64,000 bases of DNA from Urechis unicinctus (Eukaryota; Annelida; Polychaeta; Xenopneusta; Urechidae), in the NCBI GenBank assembly GCA_034190875.2, contig CM067353.1, forward strand, positions 32,901,199 through 32,965,198. The letters are read 5' to 3'. The translations under genes were made by a program, and so were the position numbers. The notes under the pieces are model-generated. The model searched no databases. It was not told the origin of the DNA and was given only the letters and a program-made list of their open reading frames with translations. Below, in pieces: positions 54,600 to 64,000 of this stretch. Positions within the stretch are counted from its first letter, which is position 1. The number at the start of each line of letters is the position of its first letter.

Positions 54600-56160
54600 A
54601 TTAATGCACTGTGTAAAATATCGATCGCATCGTCGGTGTTTGTTCTCATTCCGTTTGCTCCCGAGAGAGCCTTCAAAGAATAAGGTGAAATATGATTCGG
54701 AATTCAATATTAGGACTGAAGATGCTGCTGAAAATATTACGATAAGTTTACAGGTTCACGTATTGAGCCATATGCGTCAGGATCCTTTTTACTGCAGGCA
54801 ACTGATAAGACGAGGAACGGCATCCGAATGCAGCTTTGTGAGCAAAGACAATCACTAATCTGTAATTTTATAAATGTTCACAATTCATTCCTACTCAGAC
54901 AATTACAATTTAATACAGCGTAATTAATTGCAATTCATTACAAACCTGGGAATGTGAGACATGTTAGGGTGTAAAAATGATTCTTTTGGAGATATAATAA
55001 GCCAAACACAAAAGCTAGATGACAAATGCTTGATAATCTATTTTTATACCGTCCATTGCTTGATTAACGATCCAATTTCAAAACCCCCTTCGTCATTATG
55101 TAGCCAGCGTTTTAGGATTTGACTTGTAGTACAACTGATCACTTTTTTTGTACCAACTTGCCCATCCAACTATACACACGGCACTATAATGAAAGGAGTA
55201 TGTAGATTGCAAAACGCCCTTCCTTCATAAATGTCCGAAGGCATGTTCGTGCAATGGAGTCATTGCCTTTCGCTTCCCATTGGGACTTTCTGTTCGTGAA
55301 GATATTACAGTCACGTAACCTCACTGAGGCTATATAGTAAGACTGCCATAAGCTGTGGGGTGCGGAGGTAAATACATGCACCCCCAATGCAAGTGAGTAT
55401 GGAAAGCCAGGATCAGTAATATACCAATATCAATAATTAACTCAATTTAGTCTGAGCGACAGTCCAAAGGGTATGCCTTGATTTAATATATACTCATTCA
55501 TATGAACTAGGGTTCACTTTCTAACCATTTGGACGAAACACTATTTGTAGGGATCATCGCCTTAGTTCTGTGAACTGTGTTGAAGTAGAGCTGGCACATT
55601 TATACTATACGTGTCTATATATCGGTGGTCTAATTATCATTCACACCCAATGATAACGCACACAGAGCAAATCAGCGACTGCGGTACATTTTGGTTAACG
55701 TGTTGGCCGTTGCACCATAGTGCAAATCTTCCAATTAGCAATCTCTCGTTCCCGGTGACCATATTGCTCTCTCCTAGGAAGAAAGCGTTATGATGGGTGA
55801 TGGTGACGTTACAATCGTCGAAATCTGTTGCGTTTAATGGCAAATCGTTATTTTTGTAAAAAGTTGGATTTTCTTTTGCAAGAACACGGTTATCTGACCC
55901 ATAGCAGCCAGCCATTTATATATCAAATCCCTTGCAAAATAAAATAGAGCGGTATACTGTGTTGATATGTTCCGTTTATATGTAAGCAAATGTACTCATC
56001 AACATATACGGTTAATTTGCTTGTGATGCAATGATATTACCTCAAAGTTAGACTTGGAAGTTAGGGCACCTGGAAGCTGGGGCTTATCCACTGGGTCATT
56101 TCCGCTAATGTCACTTTTTCTCTTGGGGGTATTATATCAACTGTTTTGGCCAAAGAGTGA
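54600..56160 (+). repeat. Recurrent block A2
   Basis: The closest relative is A4 (62130-64000). A2 lacks about 335 bp that A4 has at 62299-62633, at a junction after ATGCGTCAGGATC. It contains the intact RHIM-like frame. Confidence 0.7.
55637..55915 (-). CDS. 92-residue frame with RHIM-like motif, copy 1
   Basis: The product starts MAGCYGSDNRVLAKENP and contains NVTITHHNAFFLGESN. This fits the RHIM pattern of RIPK3 (NIYNCSGVQVGDNN): polar-I-x4-hydrophobic pair-L/V-G-D/E-x-N, with FFLG in the place of VQVG. RHIMs form amyloid-like signalling assemblies in necroptosis and innate immunity. Compared with the 63.5-kb copy, the first 62 codons show about four silent and three conservative changes. 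The last 30 codons show about eight changed residues and none silent. That suggests an exon ending near residue 62, or relaxed constraint after it. A TATATAA sequence lies directly before the ATG. No neighbouring exon was identified. The RHIM reading is a motif match by eye. Confidence 0.4.
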   Translation of the reverse strand: MAGCYGSDNRVLAKENPTFYKNNDLPLNATDFDDCNVTITHHNAFFLGESNMVTGNERLLIGRFALWCNGQHVNQNVPQSLICSVCVIIGCE

Positions 56161-57700
56161 CAAAAGTATGAATATTTCGTAATATATCTTCATATGTAGA
56201 TGAATTCACACGCAAAGAATGATTGAAGATGAATTTAGCCTGTTAAAATATATCTGCTTTACACAACGCCTTATAATTTTGGTTATCTGCATTCTGACAG
56301 AAAACTGTTATCCAACGTAAGGTACCCCACCTCTATTGATAACGATAATGTAGAGAGCTTGACTAGTTTGTCCATATTTGGTTTCATTATGATGCTAATC
56401 TAGAACGGTTCAGGGAGCTATACACAACCAGACAATCAGTTATTTAATGTGCTTAAATGTTAACATATTGTTGTATTCATTGTTGCAGTGTCGGATGAGT
56501 AAGCGCTTTCAGCCACCGTCACTTAGAATCGAAGAGCCGGATAAGAAAAATGCCTATGATATACAGTACGTATGTTGAGCGGTGTTTTGGTTATACCTTG
56601 ATTTGAATAAAGCATATACAATGTGACAGTCGGCTATTAATAACATCCCAAATTACGCTTTTTAATGTAAGAATAAATTATGTTACAAAGGTGTTGTATT
56701 ACATGAGATTTGAAAGAAGTGTTAATATCGGTGTAAATTTTGCATGTGATTAAAGTAATAGGCATCTGCAAATCATGTCATGTATCATATATAGTTTTTT
56801 AGAATCGCTAGCTGTTTTGGTCAGTAGAACATAGACTGAAGCTAGGCCTACATGTATTTTTCTATACCAATATCTGTTTTAATTCACATTGGTTAATTTG
56901 ACAGATAGCGATATGCTGGAGACGTGATGCATGCAATGTAATCACGGCAATGATCAACTGTGTCTCCTGGCCAGACTCAATAATATCGTTCGATAGGGCC
57001 GCCAAACGCCTCTCATCAGTTGAATGGCGACCAAATTGACCATACTGCCATGCCAGTGACCAATGCATCCATCAATTTCATCATTGCTCATTTGCGCTAA
57101 GACTTCCTATACGATTGGAACAATGTGTGAGTATTAAATTTATTTTGACGAACGATTAAGATCGCGATTATCATCGTTCTTATGTTTCAACATTTATTGG
57201 CCTGTCGCTTTAATCATACGCTGTAATAATATACGATTTTGTCCCGAAATTTACTTCATACATTTGTCATTCTAATTATTTTTTATATAGAGCGAATAGT
57301 TATCTATGTGTTACGGTGGCTATCCATACATCGATTCCATTTATGTTTATATTTCCTTTAATTATTATATATTCCTTGTCGGCAACTGAGTAACTTTCCT
57401 AGCCATTGCTCTGACGGTTCTCCAAACAGAATAGATTTAAAATTCGTTGCGTTTCAGCGACTGATATGCGCGGTGCAATTGCACTGACGTAAAAAAAAAA
57501 AATATGTGTGGACTTTGCTTCCGACTGCGGTAGCGCGCCGTAGATGACTTTGATGATGCAGTGGTATAGCCTCCTGTGCAGCGCGTAACACAAATAAATG
57601 GCATATTGTGCCAATGACATACTTGTTGGAGGTCTCTAAAATGACAGTCATTGATACTAATGCGATAAAGATGGCTCGAGTCGACACACTTTGTCCTCAA
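56161..57700. other. No gene seen
   Basis: AT-rich spacer between the two duplication copies. Short minus-strand frames at 57399-57727 overlap one another in different frames and carry no motif. A run of about 11 A lies near 57491. Confidence 0.4.
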
Positions 57701-59799
57701 ACGATGCGGCCAAAGACTGACTATCAATTCGCAACTATAAATACTGCATAAAATAACTCAATTAACTCTTCTCGGGCAGTATCTGTGAAGAAATAAAACG
57801 CACTAATGGCTTTTATAAATGGCGAGATGAGAATGTTGTGCCTTGACCAGATTAGTTAGAGTAAGCAATTAGAATAGTCAACAGAATTCAAATTGTCTGG
57901 GCGGCTCTATATAAAGGTCGTCGTTCAGAAGTTCCACAACCTACAATAGGCTTACTTTTGCATGCAAATAATCTGTTTTTCTTAAAAAATAAAGCTTATT
58001 ATAGTTGGTCAGAAGCAATGTTTGGTTTGATAACATTATTTTGTGACGCAAATTTAAAGAACCTACTCTCGTACATCAGGACGATTTAAAAGGTCGTAAT
58101 GCTTTGTTTGCTGTTAATGCCTGATATGGCGGAATCTGCGGCTAAGGGTTGCGCCGTTTTGCTCAACCTTCTCAGTTTCTTCACGTTTGCAACAGCAAGC
58201 ACTAACGCAATAACAAAATTGCTTGTACTTATATTATGTATCTGCAATTCATATTTCACGATTAAATTGAGCATATAATGCAAATTGTTCATGAGCTTAA
58301 AACTAAGTTACTCGAAACTTTTATTATTGCTTTGATTCACATGCATTGTTAGATTGTGTTTTGTCTAGCATAGGGGAAATCCATTCAGCACAGCGAATAT
58401 GCCGTTTTATTTGTGATAATGCAGTCGGGAAATATCAAGGAAGCAACACAGACGGAGCGCCATGAGCGAGTGCTTTGCTATGCAATCGAAAGAACACAAA
58501 CCGCTGAATAAATCCGACTGCTTTGTGCTGCAGTCTAGTATTATTTATAACAATATATCTACAAAGAGCCGAAGCTGTGTTCCAGTGCCAATCTGCTTAT
58601 GCTACTAACATATTTGCTATCAATCAAGCCCTACTAACTGTTAAATCGTCGCACATTACGAAGAAATGTTACATTCACCGGGATAAGGTAAATTACAAGT
58701 CATTGGAATGCCAGTTAAGTGATGCGTCTTGTGCCTTGCCTTACATTAGTGTATGGAATATGTAGCTATTACACCATGAGTTTATGAGCGCAATGTTTTA
58801 TTGCGGCAGTTGAATTATAATCACCATCGCAGTCAAAATCACACCTCTCAAGTACTTAGTCCATTAGCGCATATATTGGATAACAATTTCAAGAGAGCTA
58901 GCTTGCAGAGACAATGTGGTTTGTTGAATCCTCTGCCTGATCAAAGTGATATACCGGCATACGATGTTACTGGTTGAAACGTTTTGTTGTGATTAAACGA
59001 TATGCAACCTGGCCATTCAAAGATCAAATAGCCATTTTCTTGATGGGTTGTAACAAACTGGACACATGAGCTTCACGCCTGTCATTGATTGGAACCCACA
59101 AACCCTTATCAGAGAAATGTTTCTTTGTAGTGCTTTATTTATACGCCATTTATCATACTGTGGCCCACAAACTGGCAAGGGGTTTCTTGCGGCGATAAAA
59201 TCTCATCCGTCAATCACCTGGCTATGTGTTCCGATTTGCTCTTCCATGCTAGAGTCTGCTAGATACGCCGATGGGCTTCACCGCTAGTAACCTAAAACCC
59301 AATCCATGGATACAGAGTGAGATGCTCCTGCTACGTCATAGGCTAAAGTCTAATGTCTGTCTAAATTATATGACTGCAATCCATCACAATCAATACTTGA
59401 ACCGCCCATTATTGCTCAGAACTAAGGTAGGTCTAACATAGGCTTAATGGCCAAACAATAACACTGGGTGATGCATCAATATCATATGCTAGACAAATAA
59501 GACTATACATGTTACGGTGCATCAGCAGTCGATATACTTACTGTTTTCCATTTCTACTCAAGAGCGACTTAGTCAAAAAATGCTTGCTGTTCGTTAGCAT
59601 TGTTTAGTTAAACACGACCACATCCTTTCGGTTAATTTAACCATGTTCTATTGGATGCAAAGTGATTGTAGTATGTGAAGTAAAATTATGGTTTTTAAGG
59701 CGTCGACTGTATGAATGAAATATTGGTCATGTTATGTATACGCATTATAACGCAATAATATCTTACAAACGATAAGTGTACACTACAGATCGTAGTACC

Positions 59800-60900
59800 C
59801 ATTTGGTTTGCTTCCGAAAGAGCCTTCAAAGTGTAAGATCAAATATGTTTCGAATTTTGATATTTAGAGCAAAATAAAGTGCTGAAAATAATAGAATAAG
59901 ATTAGCGGCTCGTGAAATATTCAGCTACATAAGCCAAGTGCATTGACAAAGCGTGTCATATATAAATATTTTATGGCTGTATCCAGGTTAATTGTTTGTA
60001 ATGCAGTTTTAAATAGGGTTGCTTTAGATATGGCTTAAAAGCTATTTTTAACCATATGATATATGCAAAGGTATTCTTAAGTGCCATAGATGCATCAAGT
60101 AACGTGATTGACGAGCTACTCAGAGCGGATATGCTCTCCGAAAATATTCAATATATAACATTGGATACCATTCGAGAGAAAGAGAGAGCAAAAACCGCGG
60201 TCGGTGTGGATATTTGGGGGAACAGGCGTCAAATAAATATCTGTGTAATCATGTCTTCAATAATGCTTTCTCACTGGATGGCTTCAACATGGTAACGTAA
60301 TACGTGGCTCAGTTAATTATTTCCAAGTGAAATTAGCCAAAGATAGCAGATATTGTGGGAATCGATCTATGTTAAGAGCTAAAATGTTTAATATTTTCAT
60401 TTGCAGTGAAAAGATAGAGTAACTTCTCAGCGTAGAAATCGTTGAGCCGGTTATTGATAATGTTTCTCGCTATATTATCTGCGGGGTCGAATACATGTAG
60501 TAGAGATCCATTTATATTGGCAGGGTTATGTGTCTTTGTACCAATATCTAGGCAATTTAATGGTGACTTTGTCCTATTTCCAAGTAAATTAATGCGAAAT
60601 GTTATGCTCATCTCAACATGATGTCATCTAGTATCAACCCAAAACATTAGATAATTGATGAGTTGGTTTAAAGAGATAAACGAATAGAGCTGTCTTCTAT
60701 GTACATGGAAGGCATGCATAACTGTTACGATACATCCTCTGATGTAGAAGGTAACGATTTTAATCATCATCATATTCGTTTATTTGGTTGTAATGAATTA
60801 CATTATCAGGCCGTTTTCACGGCCAGTACACAATGTAACAATGAAAATGTTGCTCTCACACTACACTATGGGACCCTACTGCACCTTGTTTGTTGATTAC
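59800..60900 (+). repeat. Recurrent block A3
   Basis: Relative of A1 with about 750 bp missing between positions equivalent to 51800 and 52540. That removes the RHIM-like segment. It keeps the helix-like frame at 60056. Confidence 0.6.
60056..60295 (+). CDS. Helix-like open frame, paralogue 2
   Basis: A 79-codon frame whose N-terminal part (FLSAIDASSNVIDELLRADM) aligns with paralogue 1 and continues with a charged segment (TIREKERAKTAVG). No known family is recognised. Same caveats as paralogue 1. Confidence 0.25.
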   Translation: MIYAKVFLSAIDASSNVIDELLRADMLSENIQYITLDTIREKERAKTAVGVDIWGNRRQINICVIMSSIMLSHWMASTW

Positions 60901-62387
60901 GAGTAGAATCTTATGTTTAAATAAAGGAACAATTTCGCCATTCATCTTTCTAATGTGGTTTATGCTTGCGCTCGACCTTTAAATAGCTGTAAGTCGTTGA
61001 TATCGGCACATAACCGCTACACATTTCTGCCATAGTGTCATGAGCAATACGGTCTTATTTAGAGAGATATATATTTTGACTTACACGTGAAGATGCAATG
61101 AGAACAAGCAACTATGGCAGTCATGCAACATACCATGACGAATGCTTGTGTGTGAGAAACTGCAGGAATTTCAGCGCCTGTTGGAACTTAGATGTTTGTC
61201 ATCAGATAAAGGTGCTTCTCACTAGTGATCACCACCTTGCGCTGCTTTATCACTGTTCAAGCATCCATCATTCGTTGACTGTATGAATGGCCGGGCGAGA
61301 GATTCACTCATCCATTCCTTGTCGTCGAATGGTCTCATACATTACCGCCATTAGTTGGCCTTATACTGCATAATGTGTCGGCTAGGGCCCACTGTGACAT
61401 AAGTGCCATGTGGAATCATCGTGTATGGATATAAATTGACTGCTCAGCTCTTGCAACGATCAACAAATTGACGTTAGCTGGAAGTAACAAATGCCCAAGG
61501 TAGACGCTTGAATCAGCCATTCTTGCCACCCGAATCGCTTGTTCAGGAATGTTAAATGCGTAAAGTCAGCTACAGACGAGGAAAAAATTACGGTACATGA
61601 AGCTTTTTGTACGATATATCATGAAATATTCATGCTTGTGTCACTCTTTGGCGATATCAGTTGATTTATATACACCCACAAAAGCATGCTTCATCCTGTT
61701 TAACTGCTTTGTAAGTGACATTAGTTGTGATCATATTTGAATATTAATTGCCTCCTCAGCTCGAGAAAGACCAGCGAATTGACATGGAACGGAAGCTACC
61801 CAGTGGACAAGCACCTGCTTCTAGGTGCTCTAATATCCTATTATAACGCTGTGATTGTGATAAGCGCACCAAACACCGCACTTGTCCATCTTAACTCAGC
61901 AAAGAGAACATGTTTGCAAATACGCCCATTGTACATTAATCATTTGTTAAAGCTGCTCCACAAACATGTTACGAAGCAAACGGTTCGATACTCGGATATC
62001 GCCCCAAAAAAAAAAATGGATTTTAAAATCTAGTGAATGTTATATGTGACGTTATCTTAAGGTTGTTAATGCTTTTATAGCAATATAATATTGTTTAGGA
62101 CATTAATATGCATGGTAAACCTAAACAAATATCGATTGCATCGTCGGTGTTTGTTCTCATTCCGTTTTCTCCCGAAAGAGCCTTCAAAGAATAAGGTGAT
62201 ATATGATGCGGAATTCAATATTAGGACTGAAGATGCTGCTGAAAATATTAAGATAAGTTAACAGGTCCATGAAGTATTGAGCCATATGCGTCAGGATCAT
62301 ACAAAGATCGTTTTGCCTTATTTTACATTGCTGCTTGGGGGTTAAATGTTCCTCATATTCTAAAGTTACAAAACTGTTTAAGCGTTT

Positions 62388-62470
62388 GATACCACTGTGG
62401 TGGGCTAGCCGAGAGAAGCAATGAACGATTATTAATTTCATTAGTTTGGATACCACTGTGGTGGGCTAGC
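62388..62470 (+). repeat. 22-bp direct repeat with palindromic core
   Basis: GATACCACTGTGGTGGGCTAGC occurs at 62388-62409 and again at 62449-62470, with 39 bp between. The core ACCACTGTGGT is palindromic (ACCAC/GTGGT around CTG-like centre). Identical copies in otherwise diverged DNA suggest a recent event such as a small duplication or excision scar. Confidence 0.8.
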
Positions 62471-62473
62471 TAG

Positions 62474-62770
62474 CATAAAGCTGCTGTCCGGCATCAAATC
62501 GGTCGTTTAATCTTAGATGCCATTTGCTTCATCGAAGCATCACGACAAAGTGTTGAGAATGCCCATATTTGTCATGTGACAGAAATTGTATGTCGTCTTG
62601 CTTTATCGGAGCAGAGCCTTGCGGACATAACCTTTTTACTGCGGGCAACTGATTTGGCGAGGAACGGCATCCGAATGCAGCTTTGTGAGCAAAAACAATC
62701 ACTAATCTGTAATTTTATAAATGTTCACAATTCATTCCTACTCAGACAATTACAATTTAATGCAGCGTAA
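62474..62770 (+). CDS. Helix-like open frame, paralogue 3
   Basis: Open for 98 codons from just after GGGCTAGCTAG, with no ATG at its beginning. It reads RLILDAICFIEASRQ, then EIVCRLALSEQSLADITFLL, then RATDLARNGIRMQ. Part of it aligns with paralogues 1 and 2. A2 keeps only the last third (FLLQATDKTRNGIRMQ), also in frame. The Leu/Ile/Ala spacing suggests a helical bundle. The start may be a splice acceptor (CTAGCTAG). I do not recognise the domain. Confidence 0.3.
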   Translation, partial: HKAAVRHQIGRLILDAICFIEASRQSVENAHICHVTEIVCRLALSEQSLADITFLLRATDLARNGIRMQLCEQKQSLICNFINVHNSFLLRQLQFNAA

Positions 62771-63491
62771 TTAATTGCAATTCATTAGAAACCTGGGAAC
62801 GTGAGACATGTAAGGGTGTACAAATGATTCTTTTGGAGATATAATAAGCCAAATACAAAAGCTAGTTGACAAATGTTCGATAATCTATTTTTATACCGTC
62901 CATTGCTTGATTAACGATCCAGTTTCAAAACCCCCTTTTGTCATTATATGGCCAGCGTTTTAGGCTTTGGCTTGTAATACAACTGATCACTTTTTTGTAC
63001 CAACTTGTCCATCCAACTATACACACGGGACTATTATGAAAGGAGTATGTTGATTACAAAACGCCGTTGCTTTATAAATGTCCGAAGGCATGTTCGTGCA
63101 GTGGCGTCATTGCCTTTCGCTTCCCATTGGGACTTTCTGTTGGTGAAGATATTTCAGTCACGTAACCTCACTGAGGCTCTATAGTAAGACTGACATAAGC
63201 TGTGGGGTTGGGGAGGTAAATACATGCACCCCCAATGCAAGTGAGTATAGAAAGCCAGGATCTGGAATATACCAATATCAATAATTAATTCAATTTAGTC
63301 TGTTGAATGAGCGACAGTCTAGAGAGTATGGCTTGATTTAATATATACTCATTCATATGAACTAGGGTTCACTTTCTGACCATTTAGACGAAACACTATT
63401 TGTAGGGATCATCGCCTTAGTTCTGTGAACTGTGGTGAAGTAGAGCTGGCACATTTATACTATACATGTCTTTATATCGGTGGTCTAATTA

Positions 63492-63770
63492 TCATTCACA
63501 CCCAATGATACCGCACACAGAGCAAATCAGCGACTTCCGTGCAATTTGGGTAACGTGTTGGCCGTTGCACCATAGTGCAAATCTTTTAAATAGCAATCTC
63601 TCGTTCCCGGTGACCATATTGCTCTCTCCTAGGAAGAAGGCGTTATGATGGGTGATGGTGACGTTACAATCGTCGAAATCTGCAGCGTTTAATGGCAAAT
63701 CGTTATTTTTGTAAAAAGCTGGATTTTCTCTCGCAAGAACACGGTTATCTGACCCATAACAGCCAGCCAT
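63492..63770 (-). CDS. 92-residue frame with RHIM-like motif, copy 2
   Basis: Same length and stop as the 55.6-kb copy, with no indels between them. It starts MAGCYGSDNRVLARENP and keeps DDCNVTITHHNAFFLGE unchanged. Differences are concentrated after residue 62. The adjacent upstream and downstream DNA differs more than the first 62 codons do, which supports selection on the N-terminal part, although only two close copies are available. Confidence 0.4.
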   Translation of the reverse strand: MAGCYGSDNRVLARENPAFYKNNDLPLNAADFDDCNVTITHHNAFFLGESNMVTGNERLLFKRFALWCNGQHVTQIARKSLICSVCGIIGCE

Positions 63771-64000
63771 TTATATATCAAATCCCTTGCAAAATAAATA
63801 GAGTGATATACTTTGTTGGTATGTTCCGTTTATATGTAAGCAAATGTACTCATCAACATATACGGTTAATTTTCTGGTGATGCAATGATATAACCTCAGA
63901 ATTGGATGTGAGAGCACATGGAAGCAGGGGCTTATCAACTAGGTCATTTCCGCTAATGTCACTTTTTCTCTTGGTGGTATGATATCAACTGTTTTGGCCA

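Larger units (their letters stand above)
49950..56160 (+). repeat. Diverged segmental duplication, copy 1
   Basis: Matches the second copy (57740-64000) in order. The pairs are 49960-50060 with 57740-57840, 50580-50730 with 59340-59490, 51060-51780 with 59800-60370, 52540-53110 with 60405-60900, 53940-54560 with 61500-62120, and 54600-56160 with 62130-64000. Offsets range from about 7.5 to 8.8 kb because of indels. Identity varies widely, from roughly 65 percent to above 90 percent in the last pair. Confidence 0.75.
57740..64000 (+). repeat. Diverged segmental duplication, copy 2 (runs off the window)
   Basis: Partner of 49950-56160, with the pairings listed there. The best-conserved stretch is 62130-64000 against 54600-56160. 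The last bases shown (TATGATATCAACTGTTTTGGCCA) still match about 56127-56153, so the duplication continues past the window. Confidence 0.75.
62130..64000 (+). repeat. Recurrent block A4
   Basis: Closest to A2. It contains the second RHIM-like frame, a 335-bp segment absent from A2, and a pair of 22-bp direct repeats at 62388 and 62449. It is truncated by the window end. Confidence 0.7.

Noticed and set aside
55611-55793. Plus-strand frame opposite the RHIM-like frame, open in both copies
   Set aside because: Between copies it shows amino-acid changes in its N-terminal half and no motif. The minus-strand reading is better conserved and also matches a third copy.

Overview
The window is eukaryotic nuclear DNA, AT-rich by eye, almost without long open frames, and crowded with long TA dinucleotide arrays, inverted duplications and tandem duplications. 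Two sequences point to an animal, probably a marine or aquatic invertebrate. One is an exon encoding the C-terminal half of a Toll-type TIR domain. The other is an exon with EGF-like modules that end in a CC pair. A decayed SWIM zinc-finger/YqaJ-type protein, a family I associate with invertebrate genomes, agrees with this. I cannot name the species. Two runs of exactly 100 N (11711-11810 and 48048-48147) look like conventional scaffold gaps, so the window is three contigs whose order and spacing are only inferred.

Layout: (1) 1-11710 holds no gene I can recognise, only a few simple repeats. (2) 11811-24254 holds the gene-bearing part. An inverted repeat pair of about 0.65 kb (12985-13660 and 19240-19880) encloses a putative promoter, an EGF-like exon, a 39-bp minisatellite, the TIR exon and, on the other strand, the SWIM/YqaJ relic. 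(3) 24255-48047 is a nested repeat. A large imperfect palindrome (about 24255-35209, axis near 30163) had most of its length (26251-35209, about 8.95 kb) tandemly copied at least 2.4 times. The contig ends inside the third copy, about 34 bp past the palindrome axis. Each complete unit carries a 1.43-kb non-autonomous DNA transposon and three TA-rich arrays. (4) 48148-64000 is an older, more diverged set of tandem duplications, offset about 7.5-8.8 kb, with a smaller block present about four times.

Within region 4 two short reading frames stand out. A 92-residue minus-strand frame at 55637-55915 and 63492-63770 has a conserved first 62 residues containing a motif that resembles a RHIM (RIP homotypic interaction motif); a third, decayed copy lies at 52292-52381. 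A separate plus-strand, helix-like frame recurs at 51415, 60056 and 62474. A TIR exon and RHIM-like exons in one window would fit an innate-immune gene neighbourhood that expands by duplication. That link is inference: the RHIM assignment rests on a short motif read by eye. Most other open frames are chance frames in AT-rich or TA-repeat DNA and are left out.
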